This document shows positions 27,378-36,095 of a DNA stretch of 64,000 nt, piece by piece. Source of the stretch: Campylobacter volucris (GTDB taxonomy: Bacteria > Campylobacterota > Campylobacteria > Campylobacterales > Campylobacteraceae); contig NZ_CP043428.1 of assembly GCF_008245045.1 (NCBI RefSeq), positions 992,001 to 1,056,000 on the forward strand, in the 5' to 3' direction. Position 1 is the first letter of the stretch. Each line of letters begins with the position of its first letter. Under the pieces are notes generated by a model. The model worked only from the letters and a program-made list of their open reading frames with translations. It was not told the origin of the DNA and ran no database searches. The position numbers and the translations under genes are program-made.

Positions 27378-28154
27378 ATGTATAAACCAAATATCCAAGA
27401 ATTAACCAATTTTTTAATTTCTTATATAACTGTGTTTTTAGGAGCTGGAACTTATACAGCAAGAGTTGCAAAATGTGTAGATAGGATAGCTCGTGCTTAT
27501 GGATATGAAATCAATATGAATTTTTTCTTTCACCATACTGCAATTAATATTTATGATAAAGAAAACAACTCTAATCAAAGAACTTTTATCATTCCTAATA
27601 ATTACAAACATATAAATTTTAAAATCATTTTAGAATTAAGTGCTTTAAGTTGGCAAATTTATGATCATAAATACAATTTAACACAAGCAAAAAAATCATT
27701 TGAAAAAATAATCCAAACAAAAGAAAATCCTATACTTTTAAATCTGTTTTTAATTTCTAGCGCTAATGCTGCATTTTGCAAACTTTTTGGTGGGGATTTG
27801 TATGGATGTGTTTTTGTATTTATCGCAACATTAATAGGATTGAGTTTAAAATTTATACTTACTAAAATAAAAATAGATTTAAGAATTCAATACATCATAT
27901 GTTCATTTGTTTCATCTTTGATAGTATTTGTAGGAGTTGATTTAAATCTTATAAAAGATCCCAATGTAGCACTTGGATCAAGCATTTTATATCTTATACC
28001 TGGAGTTTATTTTATTAATTCAATTGTAGATATTTTAAAAGATCATATTTTAATGGGACTTAGTCGTATTATTAGCGTTGCTATTTTAATTTGCTGCATA
28101 GCTATTGGAATTTACACAACTTTAAGCATTAATAATTTTGGAATTTTACAATGA
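27378..28154 (+). CDS. ThrE-type transporter, N-terminal half (DUF1212)
   Basis: Threonine/serine exporter-like protein carrying the soluble DUF1212 domain and about five membrane helices, 258 residues. The pattern SYITVFLGAGTYTARVAKCV at the start and LIPGVYFINSIVDILKDH near the end are typical. The second half of the transporter is encoded by the next gene, with a 4 nt overlap. No strong ribosome site is seen before the ATG, so coupling to upstream translation is possible. Confidence 0.85.
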   Translation: MYKPNIQELTNFLISYITVFLGAGTYTARVAKCVDRIARAYGYEINMNFFFHHTAINIYDKENNSNQRTFIIPNNYKHINFKIILELSALSWQIYDHKYNLTQAKKSFEKIIQTKENPILLNLFLISSANAAFCKLFGGDLYGCVFVFIATLIGLSLKFILTKIKIDLRIQYIICSFVSSLIVFVGVDLNLIKDPNVALGSSILYLIPGVYFINSIVDILKDHILMGLSRIISVAILICCIAIGIYTTLSINNFGILQ

Positions 28155-28654
28155 TTGATTATAGCTCTATACTTTGGGATATGTTTTTTGCAGCACTTAC
28201 AGGATTTGGTTTTGCATATGCTTGTAATCCTCCGCTTAAAACACTTTTTTTATCTGCCTTATTGGCTGCGCTTGCTCATAGTTTGCGTTTTACCCTGATA
28301 AATTATTTTAATTTTCAAACTCTTGCCATAGCAACATTTATTGCCTCATTTACCATAGGATGTATAGGTTTAATTTTGGCAAAAATTTTTAAAACACCTG
28401 CAGAAATTATAGCCTTTCCAGCTCTTATACCTATGATACCTGGAATTTATGCTTATAAGGCAATTTTATATCTTATAAGTTTTATAAGATCAGATGATAC
28501 CATCATTAAAACAGAAGCACTTATACAATTTTTTGATTATTTTTTTACTACTCTTTCAGTTACATTAGCTTTAGCCACAGGAGTAAGCGTGACTTTGCTT
28601 TTATTTTTCGAGCAAAGCTTTATGATGACAAGAAATATTAAAAAACACGATTAA
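28151..28654 (+). CDS. ThrE-type transporter, C-terminal half (DUF3815)
   Basis: Membrane protein of 167 residues with about five helices, equivalent to the C-terminal part of full-length ThrE. Key pattern: FPALIPMIPGIYAYKAILY. It overlaps the partner gene by 4 nt and likely forms one complex with it. Its stop lies inside a terminator hairpin shared with convergent argS. Confidence 0.85.
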   Translation: MIDYSSILWDMFFAALTGFGFAYACNPPLKTLFLSALLAALAHSLRFTLINYFNFQTLAIATFIASFTIGCIGLILAKIFKTPAEIIAFPALIPMIPGIYAYKAILYLISFIRSDDTIIKTEALIQFFDYFFTTLSVTLALATGVSVTLLLFFEQSFMMTRNIKKHD

Positions 28655-28667
28655 AAAATTAATCGTG
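28646..28667. terminator. Bidirectional terminator between the ThrE half gene and argS
   Basis: CACGATTAA / TTAATCGTG, a perfect 9 bp stem with an AAAA loop, spans both stop codons. On the minus strand the stem is followed by TTTTTTAAT, a good U tract; on the plus strand by ATTCATTTTATTTTT. Confidence 0.8.
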
Positions 28668-30254
28668 ATTCATTTTATTTTTAGCTTCAATTCCCATTAA
28701 TGCAAATGCAGTTTTAATACTCAAAGCACAAACCGCAAAAAGTTTTAAAAGCTCATCTTCGTTTGATGAACCAACGACTTTGTTTTCGTTATAAAATTTA
28801 TGAAAAAGTGCTGCTAAATTTTTTAAATAATCAGGAATTTTTTGTAAAGCCCTACTTTCAAATGCATCATACAACACAGCTTTTAAATTCAAACTTTCAA
28901 ATAAAAGATTCATTCCATCTTCATTTAAGGTTTGAATTTTTACATCTAAGACATCTTCTATATTTTTACTAGCCTTAGCAAAAACTTGATGAATTCTTGC
29001 ATGCGCATAATTGATATAATAAACAGGATTAGAGCTATCTTCTTTTTTAAATTCATCTACATCAAATTCTAAATGCGTATCGCATTTTTTGCTTAAAAAT
29101 ATGTATCGTAGTGCATCGCTACCAAGTTCTTCTAAAACATCACTCATTAAAATAAAATTTCCAGCTCTTTTGCTCATTTTATAAGGCTGACCATTTTTTA
29201 ACAAAGACACCATTTGAGCTAAAATGATTTCTAAATTTTTCGCATCAAAGCCTAAAAATTCCATAGCCGCTTTCATCCTAGCTATATAACCATGATGATC
29301 AGCTCCCCAAATATTAATACATTTAGTATAAGGTCTACTCATTTTATCCTTATGATAAACTATATCAGCAGCTAAATAAGTACCCTTGCCATCATCTTTA
29401 ATAATCACACGATCTTTTTCATCGCCTTTTTTGGTAGAAGCAAGCCAAATTTTTCCTTCTTTTTCATAAGTACCATTATGTGTCTTTAATGCTTCTAAAG
29501 TATCTTGTAATTGGATATAATAGCTAGTTTCGCTAACATAAGAATCAATATAAATTTTAGCATCAGCTAAATTTTGCTTAATCAAATCAAGCATTTTATC
29601 TTTAGCCCAATTTGCAAGCTTAGGTATATTTTCATCGATAAAAAAAGTTTTATCAAAATTAATAAAAGCTTCTTTAGCAATATCTACAATATACTCACCT
29701 TTGTAATACTCTTGAGGATATTGCACACTTTCTTTTAAACAATGCTCTTTTACAGCAAGCAATACTGATAAACCTAAAAGATAAATTTGATTACCTGCAT
29801 CATTTATATAATATTCTGTATCAAATTTATAGCCTAAATGTCTAGCAACTCTTGTTAAGCTATCTCCAAAAATAGCACCCCTTGCATGACCTATATGCAA
29901 AGGACCTGTAGGATTTGCGCTCACATATTCAAGTAAAAAACTTTCATTTTTTAAACTATCTTTTGCAAAATTCTCAGGATCTTTTAAAGCTTTAGTGGAT
30001 AAAAAATCCAAAAATGTTTTTGAAAGTTTAAAATTTACATAACCATTAACTGCTTCAACACTTTCAAAATATTCACAATCTTGCAATTTTAAAACAATAT
30101 CTTGTGCTATTAACATAGGATTTTGCTTTAACTCTTTAGCCAAAGAAAAGGCTAAAGGAGTTGCAAAATGTGCTAAATTTTTATTTTTGGGATTTTCTAA
30201 AACAAAATCCCTACCAAGTTTTTCTTTAATTGCTTCATAAATTAAAGTTTTCAA
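28659..30254 (-). CDS. argS: Arginyl-tRNA synthetase
   Basis: Class I synthetase that charges tRNA-Arg. The HIGH motif is in ANPTGPLHIGHARGAIFGDS (about residues 110-129) and the KMSKS equivalent is KMSKRAGNFI. The N-terminal Add1 domain and C-terminal DALR anticodon-binding domain (NYAHARIHQVFAKAS) are present. The 531 residues are normal. It is separated from tatA by 20 nt. Confidence 0.97.
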   Translation of the reverse strand: MKTLIYEAIKEKLGRDFVLENPKNKNLAHFATPLAFSLAKELKQNPMLIAQDIVLKLQDCEYFESVEAVNGYVNFKLSKTFLDFLSTKALKDPENFAKDSLKNESFLLEYVSANPTGPLHIGHARGAIFGDSLTRVARHLGYKFDTEYYINDAGNQIYLLGLSVLLAVKEHCLKESVQYPQEYYKGEYIVDIAKEAFINFDKTFFIDENIPKLANWAKDKMLDLIKQNLADAKIYIDSYVSETSYYIQLQDTLEALKTHNGTYEKEGKIWLASTKKGDEKDRVIIKDDGKGTYLAADIVYHKDKMSRPYTKCINIWGADHHGYIARMKAAMEFLGFDAKNLEIILAQMVSLLKNGQPYKMSKRAGNFILMSDVLEELGSDALRYIFLSKKCDTHLEFDVDEFKKEDSSNPVYYINYAHARIHQVFAKASKNIEDVLDVKIQTLNEDGMNLLFESLNLKAVLYDAFESRALQKIPDYLKNLAALFHKFYNENKVVGSSNEDELLKLFAVCALSIKTAFALMGIEAKNKMNHD

Positions 30255-30274
30255 AGCTTGCCTTTATGTAAAAA

Positions 30275-30511
30275 TTATGCTTTTTTTATATCTTCATTTT
30301 CTTTTATAACAGCGTCTTTTTCATCAACTTTTTCTATTTTTTGAGCATTATCTTGTGCTAATTTTTTATCATCTTCAGTGTTCATTTCATCTTTAAAAGT
30401 CTTAATACCTTTGCCTAATCCTTTTGCAAGTTCTGGTATTTTTTTAGCACCAAATAATAAAACTACTATAAGAAGTATAATCAACCATTGAGTTCCACTT
30501 GGCATATGCAT
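30275..30511 (-). CDS. tatA: Twin-arginine translocase subunit TatA
   Basis: Forms the Tat pore in the inner membrane for folded exported proteins; MsrP, the SpdH-like protein and the Rieske protein in this window all have Tat signals. One membrane helix ([20 protein letters not shown]) is followed by the amphipathic helix [17 protein letters not shown] and an acidic/basic tail. The 78 residues are usual. Start could be the first or second ATG of MHM. It lies 1 nt after gmk. Confidence 0.93.
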   Translation of the reverse strand: MHMPSGTQWLIILLIVVLLFGAKKIPELAKGLGKGIKTFKDEMNTEDDKKLAQDNAQKIEKVDEKDAVIKENEDIKKA

Positions 30512-30512
30512 G

Positions 30513-31127
30513 CTAATCTCCTTTGTTCCATTGGATTTGAATTTGTTCTAAAGTGAATTTTTTGCTTTTGATCTTAGATACTTCAAACACAGCTTCTAAT
30601 TGTTTATAGCTTGTTTCAAGATCTTCATTAATAATTAAAAAATCATACTGAGATAAAAATTTCATCTCCTCACTAGCATTTTCTAATCTTTTACCAATAT
30701 CTTCTATTTTATCAGTATTTCGCTTAAGCAATCTTTTTTCAAGCTCTTTTTTGTTTTTAGTAGTAACAAAAACAGAAGTGATAAAATTTGGTATCTTTTC
30801 TTTTGCTATGCAAAAACCTTGGACATCAATATCAAAAATAACACTCTTTCCATCTTCTAAAGCTTTTTTAACAGGAATCAAAGAAGTGCCGTAATAATTT
30901 TTATGTACCAAGGCCCATTCTAAAAATTCTCCATTTTCTATACCTTGCTTGAATTCGGCTTCACTAATAAAATGATAATCTACTCCATTTTTTTCATTTT
31001 CTCTTGGAGCTCTTGTAGTGCTTGATATAGAAAAGTAAATATTTTCTTTTTCTTTGAAAAGCCTTTGTAATAAAGTGCTCTTACCAGCGCCACTTGGACC
31101 AGATATAATTAAAATTTGGCCACTCAA
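30513..31127 (-). CDS. gmk: Guanylate kinase
   Basis: Phosphorylates GMP to GDP. The P-loop is [16 protein letters not shown] (residues 8-23), then [19 protein letters not shown], the GMP-binding region, and [14 protein letters not shown]. The 204 residues are normal. It overlaps the acidic repeat protein gene by 4 nt, so both are probably translated from one mRNA. Confidence 0.95.
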   Translation of the reverse strand: MSGQILIISGPSGAGKSTLLQRLFKEKENIYFSISSTTRAPRENEKNGVDYHFISEAEFKQGIENGEFLEWALVHKNYYGTSLIPVKKALEDGKSVIFDIDVQGFCIAKEKIPNFITSVFVTTKNKKELEKRLLKRNTDKIEDIGKRLENASEEMKFLSQYDFLIINEDLETSYKQLEAVFEVSKIKSKKFTLEQIQIQWNKGD

Positions 31128-32605
31128 TTTTTATTACTCTCATCAAAACTAATGTTAATATTTATATTCATCTTCATACCTTTTAATGCTGCTTTTAAGG
31201 TATCATCAGTAATGCTTGAAGTAATTGTTTGAGCTATGCTTTTACTTAATTCATCAACCATTTCTTCATTATTCTTAACATCTTCTAAATCACTAATGTT
31301 ATCATTATCCATTTTAACATCATCTTGCAAATTTGCATCATCAGACGTTGTTTCTCCTAGAGCCATTTTAATTTCTTCTTCACTTAAAGAAGCAAAATCA
31401 TCTTGTTCATTTTTCATATTTTCATCCATGTTATTAAATTCATCCATTGTTTTTTCATCCAATTCTTCTAATTCCTCATCAAGCTCATCAATAGCAGCTA
31501 ATTCTTCTTTTATCTTATCTTGAGTGCTAATTTCCTCATCAAAAACAAAATCTTCTTGAATATTTTCATCTTGAGACTCAAGTAATTCTTCTACTTGCGG
31601 CTGTTCATCATCTAAATTTTCATCTAAATTTTCATCCTCATCACCAATAAATTTCGCATCTTCTGGAATATCGTCAAAATCCACTTCTTTTTCACCAAGC
31701 TCTTCCACCAATGGTTCTTCTAAATCATTAATATTTTGTAAATGCGCGGCATTTTCTTCTACATTTTCTTCTACATTTTCTTCTACATTTTCTTCTACAT
31801 TTTCTTCTACATTTTCTTCTACATTTTCTTCTACATTTTCTTCTACATTTTCTTCTACATTTTCTTCTACATTTTCTTCTACATTTTCTTCTACATTTTC
31901 TTCTACATTTTCTTCTACATTTTCTTCTACATTTTCTTCTACATTTTCTTCTACATTTTCTTCTACATTTTCTTCTACATTTTCTTCTACATTTTCTTCT
32001 ACATTTTCTTCTACATTTTCTTCTACATTTTCTTCTACATTTTCTTCTACATTTTCTTCTACATTTTCTTCTACATTTTCTTCTACATTTTCTTCTACAT
32101 TTTCTTCTACATTTTCTTCTACATTTTCTTCTACATTTTCTTCTACATTTTCTTCTACATTTTCTTCTACATTTTCTTCATCTAAATTTAAATCTTTTAA
32201 CAATTCATCTGTATCCAATAACTCATCATCTTCTAAAATTTTATCTTCATCAAAACTAAGCAATTGCTCATCTAAGTCATCATTTGATTGTTCTTGATCA
32301 ATTTCACTAAATTCTTTAATTCCACCTAATAATTCTATAAAATCAGTAGGTAAAAAAGGCTTATGCAAACACTCTATATCTTCTTTTTTTTCTTGATTTC
32401 TTGGTAACAAATAAATCAATCTATCACATTTTGTTTTAAGTTCATTTAAATCAACATCACTATCATGATCTACAATAATAATATCATAATGCGAAAGTTC
32501 ACCTTCGATATTTGCAATTTCTTCAAAATCATAACCAAGTTTTTGCACACCCAAACTTACTAATTTAGATACAGCAACATTGGAATTTACAAGTAAAACT
32601 TTCAT
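31124..32605 (-). CDS. Highly acidic protein with degenerate receiver domain and EENV repeat
   Basis: A 493-residue acidic protein of unknown function, in the position of the 'highly acidic protein' next to gmk and fliR in C. jejuni. Residues 1-95 resemble a CheY-type receiver: β1 MKVLLVNSN, a candidate phospho-acceptor D46 in DIIIVDHDSD, and K82-P83 in CLHKPFLP. The Mg-binding acidic pair after β1 is replaced by N7-S8-N9, so phosphorylation is doubtful. Residues about 142-285 are 36 tandem tetrapeptides (35 EENV and a last EENA). The rest is Asp/Glu-rich with a short conserved-looking end (ALKGMKMNININISF). Copy number is likely to vary between strains. Its neighbours gmk, tatA and fliR give no clear role. 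Confidence 0.85.
   Translation of the reverse strand: MKVLLVNSNVAVSKLVSLGVQKLGYDFEEIANIEGELSHYDIIIVDHDSDVDLNELKTKCDRLIYLLPRNQEKKEDIECLHKPFLPTDFIELLGGIKEFSEIDQEQSNDDLDEQLLSFDEDKILEDDELLDTDELLKDLNLDEENVEENVEENVEENVEENVEENVEENVEENVEENVEENVEENVEENVEENVEENVEENVEENVEENVEENVEENVEENVEENVEENVEENVEENVEENVEENVEENVEENVEENVEENVEENVEENVEENVEENVEENVEENAAHLQNINDLEEPLVEELGEKEVDFDDIPEDAKFIGDEDENLDENLDDEQPQVEELLESQDENIQEDFVFDEEISTQDKIKEELAAIDELDEELEELDEKTMDEFNNMDENMKNEQDDFASLSEEEIKMALGETTSDDANLQDDVKMDNDNISDLEDVKNNEEMVDELSKSIAQTITSSITDDTLKAALKGMKMNININISFDESNKN
31751..32180. repeat. 12 bp tandem repeat array (36 units)
   Basis: The plus-strand unit ACATTTTCTTCT is repeated head to tail. There are 34 consecutive identical units from 31761 to 32168, flanked by an end unit with one change (32169-32180) and a partial changed unit (31751-31760). 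Because 12 is a multiple of 3, gain or loss of units keeps the acidic protein gene in frame. The array has no stop in the antisense frame either, which makes a spurious Phe/Tyr/Ile ORF. Confidence 0.97.
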
Positions 32606-32665
32606 TCATTTCTCCTAAAAACTTAAAAAATGTGTTATTTTAAAATAATTTTAATTATTTATTGC

Positions 32666-33436
32666 TTATAGATTAAAAAATAATAATTCAATATGCCCAA
32701 AACTTTTCATTATCAAATTTTTAAAATATTCCATCATTACAAGTAAAATAGCTATCAACACAGCAAATGATAAAAATATTTTTATTGGATATCCCACAAC
32801 TAATAAATTAAATTGAGGCATTGTCTTCATAAGCATACCAAAAATCACATCTGATAATAAAGAAATAGCCAAAATAGGAAAAGCCATAGAAAAACCTAAA
32901 ACAAAAATATTAACCATAGCTTTATTTAGATAAAGCATTAAATTTTCATGCGGATAAAATCCGCCTAAGCTGATATAATCTAAAGAATTTGATATGAAAA
33001 GCAATACCAAATGATGTCCATCAAAAGCTAAAAAAAATAATAATGCTAATAAATTCAACACTTGAGAAATCACTGGAGTATTAGCTCCAGTTGATGGATC
33101 AACAATGCTAGCCATAGAAAATCCCATGGTAAAAGACACTTGTTCTCCTGCCATTTGCAATATAGCAAAAACCATTTGTAAAATCAATCCCGCAATCATT
33201 CCAAATAAAACTTCACCCAAAAGAAAAAGTATAAAAAAAGAATCAGGTGTATTACCTTCTACTTTTGCCAAAGGAAATAAAAACATAGTTAAAAATAATG
33301 CCAAAGTAGTTTTAATGACTATAGGAATGCTATTGTGAGAAAAAAAAGGAAAAAAAACAAACAAACCGCTCATTCTTGCAAAAAGCAACATGAAAGCAAC
33401 TACATTTTGATCACCCAAATACTTAACAAATTCCAT
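32666..33436 (-). CDS. fliR: Flagellar type III export protein FliR
   Basis: Core gate component of the flagellar export apparatus in the inner membrane. The 256-residue protein is almost all hydrophobic helices; it has the FliR patterns FARMSGLFVFFPFFS, LLGEVLFGMIAGLILQM, AGEQVSFTMGFSMASIVDPS and DGHHLVLLFISNSL. It overlaps the upstream ABC ATPase gene by 14 nt. Confidence 0.94.
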   Translation of the reverse strand: MEFVKYLGDQNVVAFMLLFARMSGLFVFFPFFSHNSIPIVIKTTLALFLTMFLFPLAKVEGNTPDSFFILFLLGEVLFGMIAGLILQMVFAILQMAGEQVSFTMGFSMASIVDPSTGANTPVISQVLNLLALLFFLAFDGHHLVLLFISNSLDYISLGGFYPHENLMLYLNKAMVNIFVLGFSMAFPILAISLLSDVIFGMLMKTMPQFNLLVVGYPIKIFLSFAVLIAILLVMMEYFKNLIMKSFGHIELLFFNL

Positions 33437-34058
33437 GATTTCCTAAATGAAAAACAAAATCACATTTTTTTGCAAGTTCTTGATCATGGGTAACAAATAC
33501 CAAAATCGCATTATGATTTTTAACATAATCAATCAAAATTTCCATCACATTATGAGCATTTTTATAGTCTAAATTTCCAGTTGCTTCATCAGCAAAAATA
33601 ATTTTAGGTTTTTTACTTAAAACTCTAGCAATACTTACTCTTTGCTGTTGACCACCACTTAATTTTGTAATTTTTTGCTCTAATAAATCACTTATACCTA
33701 ATTGCTTTAAAAGCTCATGATCAATTTCTTGTTTGCTTAAAATACTAGCTAATTCAATATTTTCAAAAGCAAAAAAACCTTTAAACAAATAATGTGTTTG
33801 AAAAATAATTCCAAATTCATTTCTACGAATTTTTAATAACTGCTCTTCTTTGAGTTGATATATATTTTGATTTTTATAAAAAACATTTCCAATTTTTGGT
33901 TTTAATAAAGTAGAAAATATATGCAAAAGAGTTGATTTGCCACAACCACTACTTCCTTGTATGGCAATACAATCTCTTTCATATAATGATAAATTCAAAT
34001 TTTCAAAAAGCGGATATTCAAAACTATGTCCTAAATTCTCCGCTTTTAAAATTTCCAT
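33423..34058 (-). CDS. ABC transporter ATP-binding protein (LolD/MacB-type)
   Basis: ATPase subunit of 211 residues. Walker A GSSGCGKSTLL, Q-loop GIIFQTHYLFKGF, signature LSGGQQQRVSIARVLS, Walker B IIFADEATGNLD and H-loop FVTHDQELA. The sequence fits the LolD/FtsE/MacB group, which moves lipoproteins or powers mechanotransmission. No permease gene is adjacent (neighbours are fliR and tsf), so the partner is encoded elsewhere. Confidence 0.85.
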   Translation of the reverse strand: MEILKAENLGHSFEYPLFENLNLSLYERDCIAIQGSSGCGKSTLLHIFSTLLKPKIGNVFYKNQNIYQLKEEQLLKIRRNEFGIIFQTHYLFKGFFAFENIELASILSKQEIDHELLKQLGISDLLEQKITKLSGGQQQRVSIARVLSKKPKIIFADEATGNLDYKNAHNVMEILIDYVKNHNAILVFVTHDQELAKKCDFVFHLGNHGIC

Positions 34059-34060
34059 AA

Positions 34061-35137
34061 TTAGCTCATTTGCGCAGCAACTTCAGCAGCAAAATCTTCA
34101 GTTTTCTTTTCTAAGCCTTCACCCACTTCAAAACGGATAAATTCAACTATTTTTATACTTCCACCAAGTTCTTTTTCTTTTTCGGCAATAACTTGTTCAA
34201 TGGTTTTTTTATCATCCATTACATAAAATTGACCCATTAAAGTAAGTCTGCTATCAAGCTGAGAATTATCAGCAATAAAGCTATTCATCTTACCAGGAAT
34301 AATATTATCCCAAATTTTTTCAGGTTTTCCTTGTGCTTTAAGCTCTGCTTTGATATCTTCTTCAGCTTGTTTTAAAATAGCTTCGCTAAGTTGCTTTCTA
34401 CTTGCAAATTTAGGAATTTTATGTTCAGGTTTGTTTGGATCTTTTAATCTTCTTCTTTCTTCATTATCTTTTTCCAGTTCAGCTACTAAAGCTTTGTATT
34501 CATTTTCTACAAATTCCATATCTAAATCTTCATAAGATAAATAGCTAGGTTTCATAGCTGCTATATGCATACAAATATGTTTTAAAAATTCTGAACATTT
34601 AGAAGCAGTAGCTTCACTATCACAAGCTGCAGCAATAACAACACCAACGCGACCATTGGTATGAATATAGCCATTTACCACACCATTGGCACTTGCTTCT
34701 AAAGTATCAAATCTTCTCACAACTAAATTTTCACCTATGGTTGCAATTTGACTTTTTAAATATTCTTCAAATTTCACTCCATTAATTTCACTAGAGTGCA
34801 ATTCTTCAATACTTTGAATATTTCTAGCTTGAATATGACTTGTAGTATCTTTAGTTAAAGCGATAAATTGTTCATTTTTAGCAACAAAGTCTGTTTCTGA
34901 ATTAATTTCACTAACAGTTGCAAATTTAAAATCATCGCTTACTTTTACACTAACCAAACCTTCGGCTGCTAAACGATCGGCTTTTTTTTCTGCTTTACCA
35001 AGACCTTTTTCTCTTAAAAGTTGAACTGCTTTTTCAAAATCACCATCTGTATCTTTCAAAGCATTTTTACAATCCATCATACCTGCGCCAGTGCTTTCGC
35101 GCAGTTCTTTTACCATTTGTGCAGTGATTTCAGCCAT
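34061..35137 (-). CDS. tsf: Elongation factor Ts
   Basis: Guanine nucleotide exchange factor for EF-Tu. N-terminal UBA-like domain ITAQMVKELRESTGAGMMDC, core TDFVAKNEQFIALT and the C-terminal FVMDD-type region QFYVMDDKKTIEQVIAEK. The 358 residues include an insertion around KDPNKPEHKIPKF as in other epsilonproteobacteria. It shares one base with rpsB, the standard rpsB-tsf arrangement. Confidence 0.96.
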   Translation of the reverse strand: MAEITAQMVKELRESTGAGMMDCKNALKDTDGDFEKAVQLLREKGLGKAEKKADRLAAEGLVSVKVSDDFKFATVSEINSETDFVAKNEQFIALTKDTTSHIQARNIQSIEELHSSEINGVKFEEYLKSQIATIGENLVVRRFDTLEASANGVVNGYIHTNGRVGVVIAAACDSEATASKCSEFLKHICMHIAAMKPSYLSYEDLDMEFVENEYKALVAELEKDNEERRRLKDPNKPEHKIPKFASRKQLSEAILKQAEEDIKAELKAQGKPEKIWDNIIPGKMNSFIADNSQLDSRLTLMGQFYVMDDKKTIEQVIAEKEKELGGSIKIVEFIRFEVGEGLEKKTEDFAAEVAAQMS

Positions 35138-35922
35138 TATTCTTTATCTCCTTCAAAATCTTCTTCACTCATAGCTTCTTCTAAAACTTCTTTTTTTTCT
35201 TCTTCGCTAATTGGTAATTCTGTTTGTGCATCACCATCTTGCTCTCTTAAAGCTTTACCTTCATTAATTGCTTCAGCCATCTCTTGGCAAAAAAGTTGCA
35301 CTGAACGAATAGCATCATCATTGCCTGGAATTGGATAATCAACCAAATCAGGATCACAATTTGTATCTAAAGGAGCTACTACAGGAATTTTTAGTCTATT
35401 TGCTTCTTGTACTGCTATTTTTTCTTTTACCGTATCTATTACAAATATCATATCAGGTTGAGTTTTCATATATCTAATTCCACCAAGATATGCTAATAGT
35501 TTTTCTTTTTTTCTAGTAAGCATTAAAGCCTCTTTTTTTGTTAAAAGCTTGATGCTTCCATCTTCTTCCATTTTTTCTATAACTTCTAATTTTCTAATTG
35601 ATTGACGAATAGTACCAAAATTAGTCATCATACCACCAAGCCATCTGTGATTAACATAAGGCATACCACATTTTTCAGCATATTCTTTAATAGCGCCACC
35701 AGCTTGTTTTTTTGTTCCAACAAAAAGTATAGTTTTACCTTCAGCTGCTGCATCACGAACGATATTATATGTGTATCTAAAATATCTTAAGGTTTTTTGT
35801 AAATCAATTACATATATACCTTTTCTTTCACCAAAAATAAATTTTTTCATTTTTGGATTCCATCTTCTAGTTTGATGTCCAAAATGAACACCACATTCTA
35901 ATAAATCTCTCATGCTTACCAT
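35137..35922 (-). CDS. rpsB: 30S ribosomal protein S2
   Basis: Structural protein of the small subunit. I place the start at 35922, giving [20 protein letters not shown], the family N-terminus, with an AAGGAG ribosome site 8 nt upstream. The frame is open to an ATG at 35964, but that extension ([13 protein letters not shown]) lies inside the structured leader and is not part of S2. Motifs RYVDHRWLGG-type ([14 protein letters not shown]) and [20 protein letters not shown] are present. The resulting 261 residues include an acidic tail. Confidence 0.96.
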   Translation of the reverse strand: MVSMRDLLECGVHFGHQTRRWNPKMKKFIFGERKGIYVIDLQKTLRYFRYTYNIVRDAAAEGKTILFVGTKKQAGGAIKEYAEKCGMPYVNHRWLGGMMTNFGTIRQSIRKLEVIEKMEEDGSIKLLTKKEALMLTRKKEKLLAYLGGIRYMKTQPDMIFVIDTVKEKIAVQEANRLKIPVVAPLDTNCDPDLVDYPIPGNDDAIRSVQLFCQEMAEAINEGKALREQDGDAQTELPISEEEKKEVLEEAMSEEDFEGDKE

Positions 35923-35943
35923 GATTTTCTCCTTGTGAAATAT

Positions 35944-36006
35944 TTTAGGTTTATTCCTCCGCATTCATTAAACCAAATAAGCAACCTAAATAAGGAAATT
36001 AATGCG
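35944..36006 (-). promoter_or_regulatory. Predicted pseudoknot in the rpsB-tsf mRNA leader
   Basis: On the minus strand, in transcript order: CGCATT (36006-36001), TTTAGGTT (35990-35983), AATGCG (35965-35960), AACCTAAA (35951-35944). The first pairs with the third (6 bp) and the second with the fourth (8 bp), an interleaved H-type pseudoknot ending about 22 nt before the S2 start. The candidate -10 box at 36030-36023 would put the whole element in the mRNA. An S2-responsive autoregulatory leader is the obvious reading but is inference. Confidence 0.5.
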
Positions 36007-36022
36007 TGTGAAATGAGAAAGT

Positions 36023-36030
36023 ATTTTATC
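36023..36030 (-). promoter_or_regulatory. -10 box for rpsB-tsf
   Basis: GATAAAAT on the minus strand preceded by AATTT, about 100 nt upstream of the S2 start, leaving room for a structured leader of roughly 90 nt. Confidence 0.5.
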
Positions 36031-36060
36031 AAATTTTGTTTATATTTAGCTTATTGTAAG

Positions 36061-36088
36061 ACAAATAACGCCAAAAAGCGTTATTTGT
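36061..36088. terminator. Hairpin downstream of petC
   Basis: ACAAATAACGC / GCGTTATTTGT, a perfect 11 bp stem with a 6 nt loop, lies 8 nt past the petC stop. It probably ends the petABC transcript. No long U tract follows on the minus strand, so some other 3' end role is possible. Confidence 0.6.
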
Positions 36089-36095
36089 TAAATTT

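Noticed and set aside
31751-32180. CRISPR-like regular repetition.
   Set aside because: The units are 12 bp with no spacers and are translated as part of a protein.
31742-32185. A long plus-strand ORF of about 147 codons with FFYI repeats, antisense to the acidic protein gene.
   Set aside because: It is a by-product of the stop-free 12 bp repeat, has no ribosome site and no unique sequence.
35923-35964. N-terminal extension of ribosomal protein S2 from the upstream ATG.
   Set aside because: S2 proteins start at [11 protein letters not shown]; the extension lies in the structured leader and a strong ribosome site precedes the inner ATG.
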